Shown here: positions 44,701 to 52,574 of the stretch, piece by piece
How positions within the stretch are numbered: the stretch's first letter is position 1
Layout: every line of letters starts with the position of its first letter
Assembly (NCBI GenBank): GCA_900491605.1
Contig: UESW01001666.1
Span: 1-64,000, forward strand
Origin: Calamus simplicifolius
Taxonomy: Eukaryota; Streptophyta; Magnoliopsida; Arecales; Arecaceae
Reading direction: 5' to 3'
DNA length: 64,000 bases
The notes under the pieces: generated by a model
What the model was told of the DNA's origin: nothing
The model's input: only the letters and a program-made list of their open reading frames with translations
Databases searched by the model: none
Made by a program: the position numbers and the translations under genes

Positions 44701-46031
44701 AAAAAGGTCATTTTAAATGAAAAACTTCAAAATTTTTCACAGAAACCCTAGGTGAAGAGCAACTAGTAAGGAACTTCTAGGAATCTTCCCAAGGGTTATA
44801 TAACAACCTGTGCCAGTATTCAAGCACAGGTCTTGCCCCAAGAAAAGAACCAGCCAATTACCACAGAATTTTCCAGTTTTTAATCCAAGAAAAAACAACA
44901 GATTCAGTTTGCTCGGTAAAAATAGGCATATGATGGATTAAAATAGTTACTTTTATAGAGACGATGACGAGAAGATTATGAAAAGGACCAGTTAGGGGGA
45001 ATCTTTATGCAACAAAAATTAATAAAAAAAATAAAGTTTCCCATTGCAACACCAGCAAACTCATCAACAACAGAGCTAATGGAGAAGATGGATCTCCCAC
45101 ACTACCATCAAATAGGCAAGCATTTAAAGACAAGTGGCTGAGCCGGCACCTTATAATTGTTAAGGCCGAAAAAATAAGGGATTCCCAACCTTTGAAAATT
45201 AATAAGTACAAAACAGTGAAACACTATGAGGATTTCAGTCACAGTCCAGTCTAAAGCAGATACAGGAAAGTTTGAATTTTTTTTCTGTAGCACTAGGCGA
45301 AGGCCAACCTAGCAAAAAAGTCTTAGGAATGCTCCCCAACGAATATAAATCAACCTGGGTCAGACTCCAAATTCAAACCACTGCCAGGGGAATGACTGAG
45401 GAAGAGAAGAACATGAGCCACTCACCGCAGTGAATTTTCCAGTTTTAAATCCAATAAAGAATAGATTCAGCTTGCCCAGTAAAATTAAGTTCATGATAGG
45501 AAAAGAGCAATGCACAGATTGATTTAATGATCGATTAAGGGGAAATCTTTAGAGCGTAAAATATCAGATCTTCGGAGCTCGATCCATCTGGTATTGAAGA
45601 GAAGAAAAAACCTATGAGGGGATACCTTTAACAAGCTTGATGACGAGCTGCTTCTTAGCCGACGGCTGGGGAGGGGTGGCCTTCTTCCTGGAGAGGTTAG
45701 CGGCGATGCCGGTGGAGATGATGGCAGTGGATGCGCCGGCCTTTAGGTCCTCCTGGTCTACAAGAATGGAATCCTCCTCCTCGGCCGGCTGGACCACAAC
45801 CGCGGCGGCGGTGGTGGGGTGGGTGTGGAGGCCGTTCTTCTCTCTCTCAACAGCAGCGGCGGCAGCGGGAGGCTGGGACTTGAACTTCTTCATGGCGGAG
45901 GATGAGGAAGCGGAGGGGGAGAGGGGGCTTCCGATGACTCCGCCGGAGGAGGTACTACCGCGGGTGGTGGTGGTGCTGCCGTTGCCGCCGCCGCTGCTAA
46001 CACTGGTAAAGGGCCGCTTTGCGCGAGTCAT
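23033..46031 (-). CDS. CUL4: Cullin-4 (CUL4), 17 coding exons
   Basis: CUL4 is the scaffold of CRL4 E3 ubiquitin ligases: its N-terminal cullin repeats bind DDB1 and its C-terminal cullin-homology and winged-helix region binds RBX1 and is neddylated. Exons (minus): 46031-45626, 37230-37115, 37011-36665, 34144-33964, 33837-33715, 33605-33318, 31900-31775, 31662-31561, 31475-31422, 25980-25874, 25754-25694, 25434-25303, 25216-25080, 25006-24926, 24850-24770, 23313-23233, 23146-23033. All junctions are GT-AG and phases join cleanly, giving about 845 residues, slightly longer than Arabidopsis CUL4 because of the N-terminus. The exception is exon 13, one base short, which shifts the frame to a TGA. 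It is either a sequence error or a broken allele. The neddylation Lys (IVRIMK) is codon 23286-23284. Confidence 0.93.
23233..23313 (-). CDS. CUL4: CUL4 exon 16 (neddylation site)
   Basis: Its 27 codons encode VDAAIVRIMKTRKVLSHTLL and ITELFQQ. The Lys of IVRIMK (codon 23286-23284) is the conserved site of NEDD8/RUB attachment that activates CRL4 ligases. Confidence 0.93.
24770..24850 (-). CDS. CUL4: CUL4 exon 15
   Basis: Its 27 codons encode VNAIQMKETVEENTSTTERV and FQDRQYQ. The acceptor is TTACTAG|GTTAAT and the donor CAG|GTTTGT. Confidence 0.92.
24926..25006 (-). CDS. CUL4: CUL4 exon 14
   Basis: Its 27 codons encode IPRGREVEDDDAFVFNEEFS and APLYRIK. The acceptor is CTACAG|ATCCCG and the donor AAG|GTAAGC. 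Confidence 0.92.
25080..25216 (-). pseudogene. CUL4: CUL4 exon 13, one base short
   Basis: It encodes TVVLMLFNDAQ, then a frameshift. The family consensus needs five A after CAA-context here but the minus strand has four (plus-strand TTTT at 25182-25185). Beyond it the other frame gives the expected FQDIKDSTGIDDKELRRTLQ and SLACGKVRVLQK. The exon is 137 nt where 138 is needed. As read, translation stops at a TGA in this exon, removing the winged-helix and neddylation region. Confidence 0.85.
25303..25434 (-). CDS. CUL4: CUL4 exon 12
   Basis: Its 44 codons encode DIFKEFYLSKYSGRRLMWQN, SLGHCVLKAEFPKGKKELAV and SLFQ, part of the cullin-homology domain with RBX1-binding surface. Confidence 0.92.
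25694..25754 (-). CDS. CUL4: CUL4 exon 11
   Basis: It encodes YWPTYPPMDVRLPHELNVYQ after completing the split Gly codon. The acceptor is CCGCAG|GTATTGG. Confidence 0.9.
25874..25980 (-). CDS. CUL4: CUL4 exon 10
   Basis: It encodes DIELSKEINDSFKQSSQART and KLPTGIEMSVHVLTTG; the last codon is split 2+1 with exon 11. The donor is GG|GTGGGT. Confidence 0.9.
25981..31421. other. CUL4 intron 9 (5.4 kb)
   Basis: It contains a (GT)n microsatellite at 26724-26759, a truncated SINE-like insertion at 29990-30146, and three direct copies of GGTCGACCTGCCTGG with a 28-base period at 31065-31134. No gene is recognised. Confidence 0.7.
29973..30163 (+). mobile_element. 5'-truncated SINE/LINE-tail insertion with 17-bp target duplication
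   Basis: ATGTAAACCAATTATAA occurs at 29973-29989 and again at 30147-30163. Between them is an insertion ending GATTCATGTAACCGACCCCA, then TGTAGTTGGGAAAAGGCTTAGATG and a (GAGTT)n tail. The last ~105 bases match the minus-strand element at 39050-39326, so this is a truncated copy of that family. Confidence 0.85.
31422..31475 (-). CDS. CUL4: CUL4 exon 9
   Basis: An 18-codon exon encodes LKTECGSQFTNKLEGMFK. It is followed by the 5.4-kb intron 9. Confidence 0.9.
31561..31662 (-). CDS. CUL4: CUL4 exon 8
   Basis: Its 34 codons encode GKDVFEAFYKKDLAKRLLLG and KSASIDAEKSMISK, the start of the cullin-homology domain. The acceptor is CTGCAG|GGGAAAG and the donor AAA|GTAATC. Confidence 0.92.
31775..31900 (-). 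CDS. CUL4: CUL4 exon 7
   Basis: Its 42 codons encode NRPAELIAKFVDEKLRAGNK, GTSEEELEGTLDKVLVLFRF and IQ. This is the junction between cullin repeats and the cullin-homology domain. The donor is CAA|GTAAGT. Confidence 0.9.
33318..33605 (-). CDS. CUL4: CUL4 exon 6
   Basis: Its 96 codons run from GFTMLMEANRVEDLQRMY to AFEHLINLRQ-type sequence (SFEHLINLRQ here), cullin repeat 3. Junctions are TTTAG|GGATT and CAG|GTCAG. Confidence 0.92.
33715..33837 (-). CDS. CUL4: CUL4 exon 5
   Basis: It encodes SRLNEEHERCLLYLD through TAEKQLLGRHTSAILDK, 41 codons, phase 0 at both ends. It is an internal exon missed by simple ORF calls because no Met starts it. Confidence 0.9.
33964..34144 (-). CDS. CUL4: CUL4 exon 4
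   Basis: The acceptor is TGACCAG|ACTAGGGG. It encodes LGEAIDRTVLSHLLKMFTAL and SEFYAAEGVKYMQQSDVP, ending KHVE before GTATTTGC, phase 0. Confidence 0.92.
36665..37011 (-). CDS. CUL4: CUL4 exon 3
   Basis: It encodes AVSDLCLHKMGGNLYQRI through SLVGQSPDLVVFLSLVEKCW and MLMIRGIALYLDRTYVKQTP to GLLRLIERE. This is the DDB1-facing part of the cullin repeats and is near-identical in plants. The donor is AG|GTATGA, phase 2. Confidence 0.93.
37115..37230 (-). CDS. CUL4: CUL4 exon 2
   Basis: It encodes KPTLPTNFEEDTWATLKSA and QPDPCDSEKLYQ, the start of cullin repeat 1. It follows the 8.4-kb intron 1 (acceptor TATATAG) and ends CAG|GTGGTT in phase 0. Confidence 0.92.
38380..41415 (+). mobile_element. 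Degenerate RTE-type LINE in CUL4 intron 1
   Basis: Broken frames give an endonuclease-like series (ISAYASRVG, FWKDMDGLI, FFLIRKIDQVFYKDCKVIS, LTMQHKLMIIDI; 38630-39050). A reverse-transcriptase tail reads KFYEITIRPVMLYETQCWAI at about 40960-41020. The end, GGATTCATGTAGCTGGTCCC, then a TTGGATTAAGG segment and (TTG)n at 41400-41413, is typical of plant RTE LINEs. Many stops mean it is old and inactive. The 5' limit is uncertain. Confidence 0.75.
39035..39341 (-). mobile_element. SINE-like insertion inside the LINE, 15-bp target duplication
   Basis: ATGATTATAGATATA at 39035-39049 is repeated at 39327-39341. The 277-base insert, read on the minus strand, begins in a GC-rich stretch (CCAAGGCCAGTCCCAGGCTC) and ends with AGATTCATGTAACCGAC, then GAGTTGATTTGAGTTGAG. 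It therefore postdates the LINE. Its last part matches the insertion at 29990-30146. Confidence 0.85.
41416..45625. other. CUL4 intron 1, remainder
   Basis: No gene is recognised. An old direct duplication is visible: about 44640-45020 and about 45220-45560 share segments such as AATTTTCCAGTTTT, ATCCAAKAAA and AGATTCAGYTTGC in the same order. Confidence 0.55.
45626..46031 (-). CDS. CUL4: CUL4 exon 1
   Basis: The start is the ATG at 46029-46031 (MTRAKRPFTS); the codon before it is TTG. The low-complexity Ser/Gly/Thr- and Ala-rich N-terminal tail carries basic patches (TRAKRP, MKKFKSQ). It ends AANLSRKKA, then KKQLVIKLVK, the conserved entry to the cullin repeats. The donor is G|GTATCC and the codon is completed by exon 2 (phase 1). 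Confidence 0.92.
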
Positions 46032-46215
46032 CAATCAATCGGAGAAGCGCATGGCGAGGATTCGAGCGATGAGAGGAGGAGAGAGAGAGAGAGAGATCGA
46101 GGCGGAGATCAGGGAAGAACGAGGGCAGACGAGGAAGGGAGGAACCGGGGACCAGCGAGAGATCAAGGGCGAGGACGGACAAACCGGTGCCCAATTCGAT
46201 CCTTTTTAATCGAGG
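46032..46215 (-). promoter_or_regulatory. CUL4 5' leader with in-frame 5-codon uORF
   Basis: The leader is rich in GA/CT repeats (46080-46100). An upstream ATG at 46052-46050 encodes M-R-F-S-D then TGA at 46037-46035, ending one codon (TTG) before the CUL4 ATG and in the same frame. The uORF start has G at -3 and the main start has T at -3. GATTAAAAAGG near 46210 is a weak TATA-like candidate. Confidence 0.6.
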
Positions 46216-46765
46216 AGAAATGGAATGGGATCGGGGGCTGGGCCCGGCGAGACCCAAGTCTCGGAACTGGCTCGAGCCGGCGCCACGACACCGACGCTGC
46301 ACCGAATTGGGCCGGTAAATGAGTTTATTAATGGCTGAAAGACTCGGAAGCTTAGAACCACGGCCTGGAATGGGATGATGCTTCCCGATCATCCGACTCC
46401 ACTTTGATTAGGTTAAATTGATGTTCTTGAGAAACTATTTGTAAGAGTAATACTGACTGAACTACTTTCAGAAATAATATTCATTGCATAACACGATATG
46501 TGGTGCCACAACAATTTTTTAAAATCATAACGGCCATACCATTCGGACAAGGTTGATAAATCGGAATAAAACAACTTGGCTGGAATGTCGAACATAAGCC
46601 CGCAGTCGAAAATATTATTATTTCTTAGATTTTAAGATGAATATTATAATAAGAAATATTTGACCGAGCTTCTGTTATGCATCATCGATCAACTATTATG
46701 AATAGACGTGACATGCCAGATTACAAGGCAGCTATTTGAAGAATAAAAAAGAAAATAACTATATA
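46216..46765. other. Region upstream of CUL4
   Basis: The first ~150 bases (46216-46370) are GC-rich and likely CUL4 promoter. Beyond that it is AT-rich with no gene seen, up to the Copia LTR. Confidence 0.5.
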
Positions 46766-47144
46766 TGTTAGAAAATTATTATAATATTGCTAATAAAATA
46801 GATATCCATTGGTATTTTAAGAGAGGTTACATAAAGTTATAAAGATGGTGTCCATTGGTATTCTAAAGGAAGGTTGTATCAAGTTATAAAGATGGTGTCC
46901 ATTGATATTCCAAAAGAAGTTATGTCTATTGATATTACCTTTAACATCTTTTATAATACCTTTAACATCTTTTATCATTTACCGATAAATAGATGGCATG
47001 GAATTGTATTTGAGAATGATTGACGAAATAAGATATAGATGAAATAAGAAAAGATGAAATAAGAGAGAACATATTCTAATACTTTCTTTTTTTTAGTCTC
47101 TTTGTTCTATTGTTACTTTTTAATTATTTTTTAATTATATAACA
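46766..47144 (+). repeat. 5' LTR of Copia C1
   Basis: It starts TGTTAGAAAATTATT and ends ATATAACA (379 bp), followed at once by TGTTATCAGCACG. AT-rich, with a repeated GGTGTCCATTGRTATTC motif. The partner LTR is not in the window. Confidence 0.7.
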
Positions 47145-47189
47145 TGTTATCAGCACGATTCTCTACTTTGAAGAAACTTTTATTGAGTA

Positions 47190-48115
47190 TTGTTATGACA
47201 AATTTGATAAAACTTGATTTTGTCGCACTAGATATTATGGGCAAAAATTAGATGCTGAAATCCATTTGAAGGCTAATGTCTTTGGTGATACAATTAAAGA
47301 TGGTAACGAGGCATCCAACCAAGACAAAGCAAAAGCAATGATCTTCCCATGACATCACTTTGACGAGAGATTGAAAGTTGAATATCTAAGGTAAAAGATT
47401 TCTTTGTCCTTTGAAATAGCCTAAAAGAGTATTATGACCATCAAAAAAAATAGTCATTCTCCTTAAGGCTCATTATGACTGGATGCACTTAGTGAATACG
47501 ATTCAGCTATATTTAGAATTACTTTCCAATTGAAATTATGTAGAGAAAAAGTCACTAATGAGGATATGCCGAAAAAAATATTTTCACTTTCATACTTTCA
47601 ATTTGCTGCTGCAGCAAAAAGGGTTTTAAGAAATATTCTGAACTAATTTCCTGCTTTCTTTGTGGCTGAACAAAATAATGAACTTTTAATGAAAAACCAT
47701 GAAGCCCATACCATTCCCCAAAGTGAATGAGACTACATATCAATTTTATAAACAAAAGCGTGGTCGTGAACGTGGTCATGGATGCGGATGTGGTAAAGAA
47801 CATTTTGTTTATCATGGTGGACATGTTAAAACTCCTTCTCACTACTTGAAGTGGAAGAAAATTGAGAAGAAAATTGAGAAAGCCAAAGGGGACTTAAGTA
47901 AAAATTTGATGGATAACTCATGCTATCGATATGGAATGAAGAATCATTGGTCGCTAAAATACCTTGTTGAACTTTATCAGGAATAATTGAAAAAGAATGA
48001 GAAAAAGATGGAATCTGGCCCTTCTAATATTGGATTTGATGATCTGAATGTTGCTGACTTCCTTATCCAACCAAAAGAAAATAATGCTTGTCTAATTGAT
48101 AGCATGAATGTATAA
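47190..48115 (+). pseudogene. Copia C1 gag
   Basis: Segments in several frames match the plant Copia gag (UBN2 family): NLIKLDFVALDI-like at about 47200, LSLILSICCCSKKGF-frame equivalents around 47580, and 47699-47986 with RGRERGHGCGCGKEHFVYHG and the zinc-knuckle remnant CYRYGMKNHWS. In the knuckle the second Cys is Tyr. Frameshifts and stops are frequent. Confidence 0.7.
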
Positions 48116-48332
48116 GGTTGATTTTAAGAATGCCTATGTTATCAAATAATATCATGCAATAAAATAATGTCTTATTATACATATGTTTGTTTTAAAGAAA
48201 CTCATGCAATGATGAATTATGACTTTTAGTTTTTATGCCTTTTGATGAGGGGTAAAATTATTATCGCATTAATATTCATGCGCATCATCATCATCATGGC
48301 TTGAGACCAATCGCAACACCCCATCAACCAGT

Positions 48333-49171
48333 TGTCACATCCGAAAAATAGCGAAACCGAATCGTCTTCGGCAAAGTTAAGTCATCGCGACGAACCGAGC
48401 CATTCTCATACCTCAGCAAACCGAACTATTCTAATACTTCGGCAAACCAAGCCACCCTCATCCCTCGGCTAGACCGAGTCGCTCCCATCCCTCGGCGAAC
48501 CGAGCTATTCTACGCCTCGGCGAACCGAGCTATCCTACACCTCGGCTGGACCGAGGCACTTAAGCACCTCTGCGGAATCAAGTACAGGAGAGTTCCAAAT
48601 TCATGATAGCTGAACAAGATTTCAAACGAAAAATTATGCAAACAATGCCAGAAGTGACCTAAGGGCTATAAAAGTGTATAGGGCCTACAGGATCGTTGAA
48701 TCTCAAGGCATCAACCAGCTCTCCTAGCCATCGATTTCCTAACTAACTAGATACTGATCCCACTTGCCCCATAACAAACTTGATTCGAATCCGATTCGAA
48801 TCGCAACGGTTTTCGGACCCCCCATGACATGCCCAAGGAACCATGTGATCGCCTATAAATACCACAGTCTTGAAGCCTCTTAGGTATGCTCTAACTGACA
48901 CTCAAACTAAAAAACTCCATTGAAGCTCGGGCAAAGCTCTGAGTTCTCAGAGGACCACCCATCTAGAGGAACTCTTCTGCAAGAGCCTTCTCCTCATATA
49001 TGCTTGCTATGAATTTCCACTGACTTGGGCATCGGAGGGACTTCCGCAGAGGACCACTCCAAACACCCTCTGCGTGAGGACTGTTTTGCAGGTCCCATCC
49101 GGACGAGAGACTAGCATCCAGATTCGGAGTCGAGCTGCATCCGAGTCGGAGAGCGGATTTCCGCGGCAATA
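48333..49171 (+). repeat. 5' LTR of Gypsy G2
   Basis: The proposed start is TGTCACATCCG at 48333 and the end is at the primer site (49172). The length of 839 bp is close to the G1 3' LTR. The start is inferred, as no partner LTR is visible. Contains short repeats of CTCGGCGAACCGAG (48390-48560), each a small hairpin, and TATAAAT at 48854-48860. Confidence 0.65.
48854..48860 (+). promoter_or_regulatory. TATA box of G2 LTR
   Basis: TATAAAT in CGCCTATAAATACC lies about 310 bases before the LTR end, a usual LTR promoter position. Confidence 0.6.
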
Positions 49172-49172
49172 G

Positions 49173-49194
49173 ATTGGCGCTAAAGGAAGGGCCT
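49173..49194 (+). other. Primer binding site of G2
   Basis: ATTGGCGCTAAAGGAAGGGC follows the LTR end, a form common in Tat-lineage elements and homologous to the G1 site. Confidence 0.7.
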
Positions 49195-49217
49195 CAACTC
49201 CCGTAAACTTGTAATCC

Positions 49218-50710
49218 ATGAGACAAGGTTACAAACCAGAAGAAGAATCCTCTAATGGCCAATCGGAAGAGAGCCACATCCGATGCTCAAGATTAGGCCG
49301 CCTCTCAAAGGCCTGATCCAATTAGCAGTGTAGCACCTCCACTACTGCCGCTAGCTGAGACCCCTTCACCACCGGCGACGGCATTGACACTGGACCAGTT
49401 CGCTACCCTGGTTCAGCAAGTCCAGGCGCTGACCCAGCTGGTCCAGGGACTTCAGGGGGCTCCTCGTCCAACTGCCTCTACTTCACAGCTTCACGAAGAA
49501 GTAACTGCTCCAGCCCCACCAGTGATCTCTTCTTCCAATCCGCCTAAGGCAGCGAATTATCTTCACCGGCCCGCAAAGGCAAAGCCAGTGCCGCAGCGGG
49601 CTGGAGGGAAAAGTCTGTTCAAGTCTCGACGGGCTCACTCTCTTTCTCCGATGTCTTCTCAAGATTCGACATCGCTGTCATTCTCCCATCGCCCAGTCCC
49701 TCCTACCACTTTGGACGAAGGGATTAGGCAGCAGATGCATGAGATGCGTCGAGAGTGGCGTCAGGAGCTGGACGCCACCAGGCAAGCCCCTTTGTCCCAG
49801 CCAACGGTGGAGCAGGGCATTCCTTTCTCTGAAAGGATCATGCGGGAAGTGATTCCCCCCACGTCAAGCTTCCCACCATCGAACCATACCACGGATCCGC
49901 TGATCCCGATGACCACCTAAGCATCTTCATATCTATCATGATGTTCCACGGAGCATCGGATGCGATCCTGTGCCGAGCTTTTCCCTCTACTCTTAGGGGA
50001 TCTGCTAGAACCTGATTTAATAGCTTGAAGCCAGGTTTCGTTGATTCTTTTGATGAGCTGAGTTGTTTGTTCATCAGCTAGTTCGTCAGCAGCTATCGCC
50101 AATGACAGAGATCTGATTCCCTCTCTGAAGTCAAGTAGAGAAAGGGGGAATTCCTGAAGAATTACCTTGGTCGTTTCAACACGGCCCTTCTGGAGGTCGA
50201 CCACCTCAACTATGAGGTGGCCATGTCTACCTTGGTGGGAGGAGTGTCGAAGGAAGGGGACTTCTACTTGGCTCTAAAAGTTAATTACCTGAAGAGCCTT
50301 TCAGATATGATGTCCTTGGCAGATAAATACGTCATGGTTGAAGAATCGCGGAGGTCAGCTCGAGTAGAGCAATTAAAGAAGAAGGAGGCGAAAGGCTCAG
50401 ATAAGCATCGAACCTACTGCCATGCAAGCCCACCTCGCCGCTAAAGAGCTCCTCCACCATTGCCTCGAGATCAAACTCGGAGTCTGGCTCGAAGGTTTGA
50501 CCGTTACACTCCTCTCACCGCGCCAAGGGCGCAAATCTTGGTGGAAATTGAGCGCTAGATTCCTTGACCTCCTCCTCTCCGAGGCAATGCAACTCGGAGG
50601 ATATAACCAAATACTGTCAATTCCACCGGGATCATGGGCATGACACCGAGGAATGTTGGCAGCTCCAGAATGAAATCGAGCGATTAATTCAATGGGACAG
50701 ACTGGACTGA
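49218..50710 (+). pseudogene. Gypsy gag (element G2)
   Basis: An ATG at 49218 is followed by stops. The N-terminal frame 49384-49920 has a Gln-rich helix (LVQQVQALTQLVQGL) and ends in PFSERIMREVIPP, a conserved Tat gag motif, then shifts frame near 49858. The capsid continues as SADPDDHLSIF and ILCRAFPSTLRGSARTWF. A C-terminal segment is at 50217-50444, and a zinc-binding remnant (HRDHGHDTEECWQL) at about 50625-50665. Confidence 0.85.
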
Positions 50711-50955
50711 TTCAGGAGAGCCCATGAGCCAAACAATGAAGGGAATCACTAGCCCAAGCCTCGCTAGCTTCCTCCGTCAAATCCCCGGTCATTGGTAATG
50801 TTAATATAATAGCGGCGGTCGGCTCCCCATCATCCTGGTCAGGCAAGGAGGAAAATCCGTCAAAGAAGGCTCGGGTTGATGAGCTCTCTTTTTCTAATGA
50901 AGATCTTTGGGAGGTACAGTACCCCCATGATGATGCTCTAGTTGTATCCCTAAAT

Positions 50956-51432
50956 ATGAACAACTATGATATACACCGCATTTTAATTGATAGTGGAAGC
51001 TCTGTTAATATTTTGTATTTTGATGCCTTTATGATATTGAAATTCCAGGCGGAAAGCCTCCAAACTGTAGAATCCACCCTAATAGGTTTTACGGGCGACT
51101 CCATAGTCCCCGAGGATGAAGAAAAAACTGCCTTCATCACCGACCGAGGTATTTATTGTTACCGAGTTATGCCCTTTGGTTTAAAAAATGCAGGCGCAAC
51201 CTACCAAAGGCTGGTCAATAAAATCTTTAAGGAGCAAATCGGTTGGAACATGGAGGTGTATGTTGATGATATGCTGGTGAAGAGTAAGGAGGCATCTCGA
51301 CATGTTGAAGATCTTGCAGAAAGCTTTGCAACCCTTCGAAAGTACCAGATGAAGCTCAACCTAACCAAATGTGCTTTCGAGGTCAACTCTGGGAAGTTCT
51401 TGGGTTTCATGGTCTCTCAACAAGGCATTTAA
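50956..51432 (+). pseudogene. PR-RT in-frame deletion fusion (element G2)
   Basis: One open frame begins with the protease motif ILIDSGSSVNILYFDAF, passes GFTGDSIVPEDEEKTAFITD, and continues directly as the second half of reverse transcriptase: VMPFGLKNAGATYQRL, YVDDMLVKSK and GKFLGFMVSQ. Compared with G1, the protease C-terminus and RT fingers and first palm motifs (about 0.8 kb) are missing, yet the frame is kept. It cannot be an active enzyme. Confidence 0.85.
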
Positions 51433-51465
51433 GCAAATCCATAAAAGATCCAAGCCCTACGGCAG

Positions 51466-52070
51466 ATGGCTCCTTCAGGGTCAATCAAAGAAGTGCAACG
51501 TCTCACCGAAAGGATAGCGGCCCTCAACCGCTTCGTTGCTCGCTCAGCCGAGAGATGCTTGCCTTTCTTCAAAGCACTTCGGTCGATCAAGAATTTTCAA
51601 TGGACCCCAGACTGCCAGAAATCTTTTGAAGATCTCAAAAAATACCTTGGATCACCACCTCTCCTTAGCAGTCCGAAGCTAGGGGAAACGCTGAGTCTAT
51701 ACTTGGTAGTCTCTGAGGGCACTGTTGGCTCTGTGCTGGGCAGGGAAGAAAACAAATTTCAAAAATCGGTTATTATGTCAGCAAATTTCTCAGAGATGTC
51801 AAGACGAGATACACCCGGGTCGAGAAGATGGTAATGGCTCTGGTGATATCAGTCTGAAAGCTGCGGCCGTATTTCCAAGCGCACACTATGGTGGTTTTAA
51901 CCGATCAACCCATCAAGTCAATTATCCATCATCCAGAAGCATCGGAAAGAATGACCAAATGGGCTGTCGAATTGAGTGAACATGATATTCGGTATCAGCC
52001 CCGTCCAACCATCAAAGCCCAGGCCCTAGCAGATTTTCTCCTTGAATGCATCATACCTGAAGATGGGTCC
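51466..52070 (+). pseudogene. RNase H domain 1 (element G2)
   Basis: FVARSAERCLPFFKALRS, then LSLYLVVSEGTVGSVL, in frame 51466-51834. A shift near 51770 is followed by a TDQPIKSIIHHPEASERM segment and then DIRYQPRPTIKAQALADFL. The RNase H is broken by the shift. Confidence 0.8.
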
Positions 52071-52089
52071 ACTTCGGACACTCCTGAGC

Positions 52090-52570
52090 AATCTAGGCTT
52101 GGTGCTTTGTGGCTGCTCCATGCCGATGGGTCCTCCAGCTCAAGCGGTTCTGGCTGGTCTAGTCCTCACCAGTCTGGAGGGGACAACTTTCGAATATAGC
52201 ATCCATTCTCCTTCCCAGCCTCCAATAATGAGGCAGAATATGAGGCTCTACTCGCCGGACTCCGCATCGCCCATGAGCTCAAGGTCGAAAAGCTAAATGC
52301 CTACACTGACTCTCAGTTAGTGGTAGGCCAAGTACAAGGAGAGTTTGAAGCTCGAGAGTCGAACATGATTCGATATCTGCAAAAGGTGCATGATCTATCA
52401 TCCCACTTTGCTGAATTTAAAATTATTCAAGTCCTAAGAGCTGAAAATGCATGCGCCGACCTTTTGTCCCGGTTGGCAACTACAGACTTGATGGATCTCG
52501 AGCGGAAGTTCTACCTAGAAGTCCTGGAGAAATCTAGCATTACCGATGCCAATCAAATAATGTAGGTCGA
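52090..52570 (+). pseudogene. Second RNase H (element G2)
   Basis: LLHADGSSSSSGSG starts the domain; a frameshift follows near 52155. An EAEYEALLAGLRIAHELKVE-type segment and YTDSQLVVGQVQGEFEARES (52300-52360) give the other catalytic positions. HFAEFKIIQVLRAENACADL precedes the end of the domain. Confidence 0.8.
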
Positions 52571-52574
52571 CATC

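Larger units (their letters stand above)
46766..48332 (+). mobile_element. Ty1/Copia retrotransposon C1, LTR and gag (interrupted)
   Basis: The LTR, a primer-site-like TGTTATCAGCACG and a decayed gag are present, but no pol. Homology is lost at about 48300 where the second Gypsy LTR begins. The remainder may lie past the right edge if the Gypsy is inserted within it. Confidence 0.7.

Noticed and set aside
45637..46209. 190-codon plus-strand frame opposite CUL4 exon 1
   Set aside because: Shadow of a GC-rich coding exon; the minus strand matches the cullin N-terminus with correct splicing.
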